This document shows, in pieces, positions 1 through 5,526 of a stretch of 10,389 nt of DNA. How positions within the stretch are numbered: position 1 is the stretch's first letter; each line of letters begins with the position of its first letter. The notes beneath the pieces are model-generated. The model made no database searches and was not told where the DNA came from. It worked only from the letters and a program-made list of their open reading frames with translations. The DNA lies in contig CAZCAI010000156.1 of assembly GCA_964496595.1 (NCBI GenBank), positions 1 through 10,389 of the forward strand, given 5' to 3'. The translations under genes were made by a program, and so were the position numbers. The DNA is from JAAAOZ01 sp964496595 (GTDB lineage Bacteria; Chloroflexota; Anaerolineae; B4-G1; SLSP01).

Positions 1-764
1 TAGGGGGTGATGTTCAAGCCGGTGCGCTCGTGGACTTGCGCGGCGATTTGTTGGAGCCGATAGGGGGGCACACGCGCCACGCCTTCATCGGGGACGGGGT
101 AGTCGGTGCTGTAGATCTGGATGTGGCTTGGCCGCAGGGCCGCCAGCGCTGCGATCCACGCCTCAAGCGCGGCGGGATGCGTGTTGCTCACCTCACCATC
201 CTCACTATCGATCAGCACGCTCTGGATGATGAGATTGGGGAGTTCCTGTATGCTGGCGATGATGTCGGCCAGTTCGATACCGGGCGCGGGGCGATTGACG
301 GCGGCGAAGGTCGCCGGATCGCCCGCGTCCAACTTCAGAATCGGCGCGTCGAAGTGCTGGAGCGTCGCCCGCACGCGCGGCTGCGCGAGGGTCGTCGCGT
401 TGGAGAAGATCGCCAGCTTGAGATCGGGCGCGAGCGAGGGGCGCAGGCGCCGAATCCCAGCGACGATCTCCGGGAAGTGCGGATGGAGCGTCGGTTCGCC
501 GTTGCCGGAAAAGGTGAGGTAGGGCACATTGGGATAGCGTCCCAGCGCCTTCTGGATCGCTTTCAACACGCGGGGCACGCTGGGGAAATCATACCCTTCA
601 GGCGCGAGGGTCTTGACCTCCGTGCGCCCATAGTGGCAATAGAGACAATCGAAGGAGCAGAGTTTGTACATTGTGGGCAGGAGGTTGAGGCCCAGCGAGC
701 GATCCAAGCGCCGCGAATAGAGCGGCCCGTAGATGATGCCAGGTTCCAGCGGGAGGATACGCAT
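1..764 (-). CDS. Radical SAM protein, COG0731-like, 3' end cut by window edge
   Basis: This is a radical SAM iron-sulfur enzyme, which would cleave S-adenosylmethionine to start radical chemistry; its substrate cannot be told from the sequence. 254 complete codons are visible, starting MRILPLEPGIIYGPLYSRR. The cluster motif is C36-S-F-D-C40-L-Y-C43 (CX3CX2C), followed by HYGRTEV. SGNGEPTLHP at residues 86-95 is the usual glycine-rich SAM-binding strand of this superfamily. The 'GP..SRRL.RSLG.NLLP' lead-in before the cysteines is typical of the COG0731 group (relatives of the wyosine synthesis enzyme; bacterial members are mostly of unknown role). No transmembrane segment is seen. The ATG touches the TAA of the upstream kinase (TAAATG), and GAGAGG in the kinase's last codons serves as its ribosome site, so translation is probably coupled. 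The last two bases in the window read TA, so a stop exactly at the edge cannot be excluded. The superfamily call is firm; the subfamily is likely. Confidence 0.88.
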   Translation of the reverse strand, partial: MRILPLEPGIIYGPLYSRRLDRSLGLNLLPTMYKLCSFDCLYCHYGRTEVKTLAPEGYDFPSVPRVLKAIQKALGRYPNVPYLTFSGNGEPTLHPHFPEIVAGIRRLRPSLAPDLKLAIFSNATTLAQPRVRATLQHFDAPILKLDAGDPATFAAVNRPAPGIELADIIASIQELPNLIIQSVLIDSEDGEVSNTHPAALEAWIAALAALRPSHIQIYSTDYPVPDEGVARVPPYRLQQIAAQVHERTGLNITP

Positions 765-775
765 TTAGCCTCTCT
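762..775 (-). promoter_or_regulatory. Coupled stop/start junction with ribosome binding site
   Basis: The kinase stop TAA (767-765) is directly followed by the radical SAM start ATG (764-762). The purine stretch GAGAGG, 3 bases before the TAA, lies inside the kinase's C-terminal codons (...ERKRG) at a good distance from the ATG. This arrangement implies one mRNA and translational coupling, and it fixes the radical SAM start codon. Confidence 0.75.
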
Positions 776-3700
776 TCCTCTCTTGCCCTTCTTCATCGAG
801 GATATTGCGGATCACCTGGGCCAATTCCTCAATATCAAAAGGCTTGGAGATAATATCCACAAATCCGACGTTGCGCAAGGAGGACATATCTTTCTCTTGG
901 AGCGCGTAGCCTGTGATAGCCAGCACTTTCAGAGGAGAATTGATCCGCTGTAGTTCATGCAGGAGCCCTTTGCCGCCCATCTGGGGCATCACCAAATCCG
1001 TGATAATCAAGTCGATGTGCGGGGCATCGTCCGCGGAGGGAAGAGCGGATTGGGCCTGCTTGCAGAGCGCCAACGCTTCGCGACCATTCGCGGCGGTCTT
1101 GACCCGGTAGCCCAGCGAGGTCAGAATCGCTTGGCCGGCTTCGCGCAGCTTGACTTCATCCTCCACCAGGAGGATCGTCTCACCTCGGCCTTGGGGTAAG
1201 GCCGAGACTTCTTGGGCTTCATCCTCGGTTTCGGTTTCTTGGTAAAACGGAAGATAGATGCGGAACGTCGTCCCCACACCTATCTCGGTCTCCACATCGA
1301 TGTACCCATCATGCTGACGGACGATGCCGTAAACTTGCGCTAACCCCAATCCTGTCCCTTTGCCCACCTCTTTGGTGGTGAAAAACGGCTCGAAGAGATG
1401 CTCCTGGACCTCTTCCGTCATCCCTGTCCCGGTATCCGAGACGGACAAGCAAACCCATTTCCCCGGCGGCATCTCCGCTACCGGCGGCATTTCATCCTGC
1501 TCGAGGCTTAAGATGGAGAGGGTGAATCGCAGATCGCCGCCGTGGGGCATCGCGTCGCGGGCATTGAGCGCGAGATTAGTCAGCGCTTGTTGGATGCGGC
1601 CTTGATCCGCCATCACCGTGTATCCGGCCGGGATGGGGGACGGGGCCTGTACATCCAACGCGAGGTGAATGGACTCCGGTAAGATGCGCAACAGCACCGC
1701 GACTGTCTTCTTGGTGAGGGCTAGAAGGTCCAGCGCGCGCGGCTTAATCATCGCCCGGCTGCTGAAATCCAAGATCTGCTGCACCAGATCGGTGGCCTTG
1801 TAGGATTCATCGACGATGGTCTGGAGATTGCGCGCTGCGCCCAGGGGCAGATCCTTCTTGCGGAGGAGCAATTGAGCATAAAGGATGACAGTCGAGAGCA
1901 AGTTGCGGAAATCGTGCGCGATGCCGGCGGCAAGCTGGCCCACCGCCGCGAGCCGCTCTTGACGCCTAAGCTGCTGGGCCATCTCGTGGCGCTCGGTGAC
2001 ATCGCGGGCCACGCTGATGATGGCTTGGGGGTAGCTATCAGAGGCCTTGATGACCGAGGAATGCAACTCTATAAAGATCTCGCGCCCTTTCGCCGTCAAT
2101 ACGGTATATTCAACCGCCTTGACATCCTCGCCGGAGAGAAGCCGTTGTAAATTGGCCTCAGCTCGCGCCCGGTCTTCGGGTACGATAAATTCGAGGGCGC
2201 GTAGCCCCACCAGGCGATCATGATCCTCATGCTCATAGAGCACGGCGGCCTTCCGATTGCACATCAAGATTTCGCTCGTGAGGTCTGTCAAGAGGATGGC
2301 GTCCGGGGAAGTCTCCACCAGTTGGCGATAGCGCGCCTCGCTTTCCCGTAAGGCTTGCTCCGCTTGCTTGCGTGCGGTGATGTCCTCGTGCGTCCCGACG
2401 GCGCGGTGGGGCACGCCATCGTCATCGACCTCGAAGGATTTGCCTCGCCCCCTGATCCACCGCCACGCTCCAGATTTTGATTTGAGCCGGAAGACCTCCT
2501 CAAAGGACTCGGCGTTCATCGCCTTCTCTAAAATTCTGGGCGCAACCTCACGCTTATCGTCTGGATGCAACAACTCATCCCAGGTGCTCAGTGCCATGGG
2601 CAATTCGCCGGGTTCGTAGCCCAACATCGTATAATAGCGCGGGCTGAAGTAGGTCTCGTCGGTGTCCATGTTCCAATCCCAAAAGCCGTGCTCGGTGGCG
2701 TCCATCGCCAACTTCAACCGTTCCTCGCTCTCTCGCAAGGCCTTTTCCATCCGCTTGCGCTCAGTGATATCCCAGAACATCCCCAACATGCCGATCACCC
2801 GACCATCCGCATCGTAGATGGGGGTCTTGATCACCTGGACATAAAACGGATCGCCATCGAGAGGCTGATGCACCTCCACGGCCTCGAAAAGCTGTTCCGA
2901 CGCCATCACCCGCTGATCGTCTTGGCGATATTGTCGCGCCAATTCCGGGGGATGCATATCGAAATCGGTCTTGCCAACGATCTCATCCAACGCTTTACCT
3001 TCCAGATCACAATAATTCTGATTAGCGAAGGTGAAGCGCCCCGATAGATCCTTGCTGAAGACGCTTTGGGGCATACTTTCTACCAGCGATTGGAAGAGGG
3101 CCTTGCTCCGGCGCAAGGCATCCTGCGCTCGCTTACGCTCGGTGATATCGCGAGAGATTCCGGCAACGCCCACGACCTCTCCCGCCCGATTCTTAATGGG
3201 AATTTTGGTGATGATGACCCAGCGGAATTCCCCATCCGCCCGCCGGACCCGTTCGACTTTACCATCGACCGCTTGGCCCAATTTGATAATTTTCTGCTCG
3301 TCCGCGTAGGCATCCTGGGCGTGGTCCGGCGTGAAGTAATCGAAATCCGTATGCCCGATGGCTTCCTCAGCATCATCGAGACCTAACATCTCGGCCTGCG
3401 CCTGGTTGATCATCGTAAAGCGCCCCGCCGTATCTTTGAAATAGATGGTATCCGGGATGTTGTCGATGAGCGTGCGAAGCAGATCGCGCTCATGTTGCAG
3501 CGCTTCCGCCATCTGTTTGCGTTTGGTGATGTCCTGCAAAACGGCGATGAAATAATCCGGCTCGCCGGCGGCGTCGCGCACCAAAGAGACCTGCAAATCG
3601 ACCCAGATGAGCGCGCCATCCTTGCGAATGTAGCGCTTTTCCAGGGCGAAACTTTCCGCCTTGCCCGCCAGCACCCGATTGGTGGCTGCATTATCAGCCC

Positions 3701-3953
3701 CCAAATCCGCAGGATACGTGAGATCTTCATAGCTCATCTCGCGTAGTTCCGCCCGTGAGTAGCCGACGATCTCGCAGAATTTTTGATTCACGTAGCGTAA
3801 GCGACCGTCAAGGGCGGTGTGGCTGACGCCGACTGAGGCCTTCTCAAAAGTCACTTGCAATTGTCGCTCGCTCGTCCGAAGTGCGGTCATTTCGCGGCGC
3901 AGAGTCTGGATTTCCTCGATTAACTCCGCTGTGGTTTTATCTTCGTCGTGCAC
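765..3953 (-). CDS. Cytoplasmic hybrid histidine kinase with five PAS domains and a C-terminal receiver
   Basis: A 1062-residue sensor kinase. A short coiled coil (about 8-36) leads into five PAS/PAC modules: about 31-148, 149-274, 277-402, 403-530 and 533-657, each ending in a D-[IV]-T-x-R-[KH] type motif. The HisKA helix carries H680 (GIAHDFRNLL). The ATPase domain has an N box at N797 (LALNARDAMP), G1 DTGTGM (840-845), an F box (LFEPFFTTK) and G2 GKGTGLGLA. A receiver domain (about 926-1052) has acidic pair E931/D932, phospho-acceptor D986 (ITDLVMP), T1014 and K1037. All catalytic residues are present, so it should be active. No signal peptide or membrane helix is seen, so it senses an internal cue; the PAS ligands cannot be told. 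No HPt or output domain is attached, so the partner lies elsewhere. The start is GTG, chosen because AGGAGG lies 5 bases upstream; the next in-frame ATG is Met22, without such a site. It sits far downstream of pfkB (526 bases) and is coupled to the radical SAM gene. Confidence 0.96.
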   Translation of the reverse strand: MHDEDKTTAELIEEIQTLRREMTALRTSERQLQVTFEKASVGVSHTALDGRLRYVNQKFCEIVGYSRAELREMSYEDLTYPADLGADNAATNRVLAGKAESFALEKRYIRKDGALIWVDLQVSLVRDAAGEPDYFIAVLQDITKRKQMAEALQHERDLLRTLIDNIPDTIYFKDTAGRFTMINQAQAEMLGLDDAEEAIGHTDFDYFTPDHAQDAYADEQKIIKLGQAVDGKVERVRRADGEFRWVIITKIPIKNRAGEVVGVAGISRDITERKRAQDALRRSKALFQSLVESMPQSVFSKDLSGRFTFANQNYCDLEGKALDEIVGKTDFDMHPPELARQYRQDDQRVMASEQLFEAVEVHQPLDGDPFYVQVIKTPIYDADGRVIGMLGMFWDITERKRMEKALRESEERLKLAMDATEHGFWDWNMDTDETYFSPRYYTMLGYEPGELPMALSTWDELLHPDDKREVAPRILEKAMNAESFEEVFRLKSKSGAWRWIRGRGKSFEVDDDGVPHRAVGTHEDITARKQAEQALRESEARYRQLVETSPDAILLTDLTSEILMCNRKAAVLYEHEDHDRLVGLRALEFIVPEDRARAEANLQRLLSGEDVKAVEYTVLTAKGREIFIELHSSVIKASDSYPQAIISVARDVTERHEMAQQLRRQERLAAVGQLAAGIAHDFRNLLSTVILYAQLLLRKKDLPLGAARNLQTIVDESYKATDLVQQILDFSSRAMIKPRALDLLALTKKTVAVLLRILPESIHLALDVQAPSPIPAGYTVMADQGRIQQALTNLALNARDAMPHGGDLRFTLSILSLEQDEMPPVAEMPPGKWVCLSVSDTGTGMTEEVQEHLFEPFFTTKEVGKGTGLGLAQVYGIVRQHDGYIDVETEIGVGTTFRIYLPFYQETETEDEAQEVSALPQGRGETILLVEDEVKLREAGQAILTSLGYRVKTAANGREALALCKQAQSALPSADDAPHIDLIITDLVMPQMGGKGLLHELQRINSPLKVLAITGYALQEKDMSSLRNVGFVDIISKPFDIEELAQVIRNILDEEGQERKRG

Positions 3954-3958
3954 AACAG

Positions 3959-3964
3959 CCTCCT
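3959..3964 (-). promoter_or_regulatory. Ribosome binding site that fixes the GTG start of the kinase
   Basis: A perfect AGGAGG on the minus strand lies 5 bases before GTG at 3953-3951. It supports this non-ATG start over the later in-frame ATG. Confidence 0.85.
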
Positions 3965-3986
3965 AAGTCTGAGCACCCTTCCTCAA

Positions 3987-4023
3987 GGCAATGAAAAAAG
4001 GCAATGAAAAAAGGCAATGAAAA
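3987..4023. repeat. 13-base tandem repeat in the kinase leader, 2.8 copies
   Basis: The unit GGCAATGAAAAAA occurs at 3987-3999 and 4000-4012 with no mismatch, followed by an 11-base partial copy at 4013-4023. On the coding (minus) strand it reads as T-runs separated by CATTGCC. It begins 22 bases upstream of the kinase's AGGAGG. The A/T runs make it prone to slippage, so copy number may vary between strains. Confidence 0.95.
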
Positions 4024-4229
4024 GGGATGGTTCACAGATAGGTTAACATTTTTTTTGCGTTATCCCAGGCCACTATTACGAAGTCGCCCTTCGGCGACTG
4101 AATTTTAACCGGCGAAGGCCGGTTTCGTAAATGTAGCCGCGAATTTATTCGCCGGGCATTTATTTTCAAAGTCGGGAGTCTTCCGGGCAAAATAAAAGCG
4201 CAAACCGATTTTTGCTCTTGAACCATCCC
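4024..4229. repeat. 11-base inverted repeat bounding a 206-base palindrome-rich segment
   Basis: GGGATGGTTCA at 4024-4034 is exactly repeated in inverted form, TGAACCATCCC, at 4219-4229. The enclosed 206 bases contain all of element A and no gene. The layout resembles the ends of a small non-autonomous element (MITE-like), but no target-site duplication is visible: the flanks are A-rich and not clearly duplicated. Inverted repeats of this length do occur by chance at times in a gap of this size. Confidence 0.5.
4078..4157 (+). repeat. Element A: inverted hairpin pair plus terminal hairpin (REP/BIME-like)
   Basis: Three hairpins follow one another. Hairpin 1 is ACGA then stem AGTCGCC (4082-4088), loop CTTC, arm GGCGACT (4093-4099). 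Hairpin 2 is stem AACCGGC (4107-4113), loop GAAG, arm GCCGGTT (4118-4124), then TCGT. Read on the other strand, hairpin 1 has the same design as hairpin 2 (7-bp stem, GAAG loop, TCGT after), so the two are an inverted pair. Hairpin 3 is GCGAAT (4139-4144), loop TT, ATTCGC (4147-4152), flanked by TAGCC and CGGGC. The same plan recurs in element C with different but compensated stems. Confidence 0.85.
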
Positions 4230-4366
4230 AATAAAAAGGACAAAAAACACCCCTCGGTCGAGGCCGAGAGGCACGGCTGGCAATGTATCTAAACAATCTA
4301 AGTTTGATATTTCGCCCGAACACATCCATACAATATTTGCCAGACTAACAAATCCAGCGTGAGGTT

Positions 4367-4409
4367 AGTTTAGCATGGGGACAAGCATAGCACAAGTGAC
4401 CGCTCACTT
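4367..4409 (-). promoter_or_regulatory. Possible promoter with an adjoining dyad, upstream of the kinase
   Basis: On the minus strand TTGTGC (4395-4390) and TAAACT (4372-4367) are separated by exactly 17 bases, a modest match to sigma-70 boxes (3/6 and 4/6). A dyad AAGTGA-N4-TCACTT (4394-4409) overlaps the -35 box by two bases. Half-sites around a 4-base centre resemble the layout of CRP/FNR family operators, though the sequence is not a known consensus. It would give a leader of over 400 bases for the kinase. This is weak evidence. Confidence 0.25.
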
Positions 4410-4455
4410 TCCATTATGGGAAAGGCCTACACCCCCAGTTTGGGGATGGGAAAGG
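4407..4455. repeat. 10-base direct repeat with short hairpins after pfkB
   Basis: ATGGGAAAGG occurs at 4416-4425 and again at 4446-4455, exactly 30 bases apart, with an inverted copy of its core (CTTTCC, 4407-4412) to the left. CTTTCC pairs with GGAAAG (4419-4424), and CCCCA (4433-4437) pairs with TGGGG (4441-4445). The two hairpins lie 25-75 bases downstream of the pfkB stop but lack a following T-run, so they are poor intrinsic terminators. Confidence 0.5.
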
Positions 4456-4479
4456 AGCAGCGCAGAGGCGAAATTCGGG

Positions 4480-5418
4480 CTATTCGCCTGAACGCAGGCG
4501 TTGGTAGAGCTTTTCGGTATCCTTGCGCCGACACAACTCTGTGCCCGGCGTCATGACGGCGGCGGCGCCGGCGGCGATGCCAAATTGGACGGCCTCGCGC
4601 ACCTCCTTGCCGCGCGAGAGGGCAAGCACGACGCCGGCGACCATGCTATCGCCCGCGCCCAACCGGCTCCGAATCGGCACGGTGGGCGTGCGCAGTTGCT
4701 CGCCCCGCTCCTCCGTCACGAGCAGGGCGCCGCCCGCGCCCATCGAGACGACCACAACATCGGCCTGACCGTTTCCGACCAACTCCTTCGCGGCGGAGAT
4801 CTGCTGCTCCTCGCTCTCGATCTCATGGCCCGCCAGTTGACCCAACTCGCGTATGTTGGGCTTGAGCAGATAGACGCCGGCCTCGGCCGCCAGGCGCAGC
4901 GGCTCCTCGGAGGTGTCCACGATCAGCCGACTGCCCATCTCCTGCGCCAACTCCGCGACGCGCTGATAGAAGTCGTCGGGAACGCCAGGCGGGCAACTCC
5001 CGCTGGCGACGATGTAGTCCGGCGCGGGATCGATGGCCGCCAACTCATCCAGCGCCTGCTGCCATTCAGACTCGCTCAGTTCCGGCCCCGGCATCCCGAA
5101 GATGAACTGCTGATCGGAGTTCTGCTCGAAGACCATGAGATTCTCGCGGGTGAGGTTCTCAATCGCAAGCGGGCGATGGGTGACGCCCTCGTCATCGAGC
5201 AGGCGCCGGAACATCTCGCCCGTCGGGCCGCCGCAGGGATAGATGGCCAGCGATTCGCCGCCCAATCTGCGGATCGCGCGCGCGACGTTGACGCCGCCCC
5301 CGCCGGGTTCGTGCTCCGGCGGATCGCAGCGCAGCTTATCGTTAGGCGTCACCCGCTCAATTTTGGTGTTCTTATCCAACGCGGGATTGATCGTCAGTGT
5401 TATGATGTTTTTCTGCAT
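4480..5418 (-). CDS. pfkB: 6-phosphofructokinase, Pfk-2 type (PfkB sugar kinase family)
   Basis: A 312-residue cytoplasmic ribokinase-fold enzyme predicted to phosphorylate fructose-6-phosphate with ATP to fructose-1,6-bisphosphate, committing sugar to glycolysis. Its length is close to E. coli Pfk-2 (309 residues), and it shares ITLTINPALD at the start, DKLRC (27-31), the sugar-binding EPGGGGVNVARAIRRLGG (about 37-54), GSCPPG (140-145), KPNIRE (186-191, the NxxE metal motif) and the anion hole/catalytic GAGDS (254-258, base D257). PGGGG rather than PGGKG argues for Pfk-2 over 1-phosphofructokinase (FruK) or tagatose-6-phosphate kinase (LacC). The ATG start has AGGAGG (5429-5424) 5 bases upstream. 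It lies 108 bases after glgP in the same direction, so it would channel glycogen-derived hexose phosphate into glycolysis. Tagatose-6-phosphate activity remains possible, since Pfk-2 enzymes are known to accept it. Confidence 0.93.
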   Translation of the reverse strand: MQKNIITLTINPALDKNTKIERVTPNDKLRCDPPEHEPGGGGVNVARAIRRLGGESLAIYPCGGPTGEMFRRLLDDEGVTHRPLAIENLTRENLMVFEQNSDQQFIFGMPGPELSESEWQQALDELAAIDPAPDYIVASGSCPPGVPDDFYQRVAELAQEMGSRLIVDTSEEPLRLAAEAGVYLLKPNIRELGQLAGHEIESEEQQISAAKELVGNGQADVVVVSMGAGGALLVTEERGEQLRTPTVPIRSRLGAGDSMVAGVVLALSRGKEVREAVQFGIAAGAAAVMTPGTELCRRKDTEKLYQRLRSGE

Positions 5419-5438
5419 TATGACCTCCTCGGAGAATT

Positions 5439-5487
5439 AGTTGCAAGTTGCAAGTTACAAGTTGCAAGTTGCAAGTTGCAAGTTAAA
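5439..5487. repeat. Heptanucleotide tandem array before pfkB, seven units
   Basis: Seven consecutive 7-base units run from 5439 to 5487: AGTTGCA, AGTTGCA, AGTTACA, AGTTGCA, AGTTGCA, AGTTGCA and AGTTAAA. On the coding strand the reading is a CAACTTG-type repeat. The array ends 9 bases upstream of the pfkB AGGAGG and fills most of the gap to glgP. Heptanucleotide tandem repeats are known in cyanobacteria (STRR sequences); whether this is related is not known. Confidence 0.97.
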
Positions 5488-5503
5488 AGAGCGAGAGACT
5501 TGA

Positions 5504-5525
5504 CGACTCGATGCATTCGATGTCG
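5504..5525 (-). terminator. Hairpin just after the glgP stop, weak terminator or processing site
   Basis: On the minus strand CGAC-A-TCGA, loop ATGCA, and TCGAGTCG form an 8-bp stem with one bulged base, starting one base after the glgP TAG (5529-5527). A pyrimidine-rich stretch ending CTCTTTT follows some 8 bases later, not directly, so it is a poor intrinsic terminator. It could equally protect the 3' end of a glgP message from exonucleases or attenuate read-through into pfkB. Confidence 0.35.
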
Positions 5526-5526
5526 C

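Larger units (their letters stand above)
3954..4479. other. 526-base gene-free region between pfkB and the kinase
   Basis: No convincing gene is present. From right to left it holds a direct repeat with short hairpins just after the pfkB stop, a possible promoter with a dyad, a small CTCGG/CCGAG hairpin near 4255-4270, an 11-base inverted repeat enclosing element A, a T-rich run near 4050-4057, and a 13-base tandem repeat before the kinase's ribosome site. The two small minus-strand frames here (4032-4325 and 4105-4329) run through the palindromes and look non-coding. Confidence 0.8.

Noticed and set aside
593..764. A later start for the radical SAM gene
   Set aside because: The ATG at 764-762 has a good ribosome site, touches the kinase stop, and the conserved GPLYSRR segment before the cysteine motif begins only a few residues later.
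30..953. A 307-codon open frame on the plus strand at the left edge
   Set aside because: It lies opposite the radical SAM gene and the end of the kinase, both with firm motifs. The peptide shows no family signature.
4050..4057. T-run as the tail of a plus-strand terminator
   Set aside because: No stable stem directly precedes the run and there is no plus-strand gene to terminate.
4032..4325. Small minus-strand frames (97 and 74 codons) in the gap before the kinase
   Set aside because: Both are translations of element A and its flanks. They overlap each other in different frames and show no protein-like domain.
5439..5487. Heptad array as a CRISPR
   Set aside because: The units are 7 bases with no spacers, and there are no cas genes; it is a plain tandem repeat.
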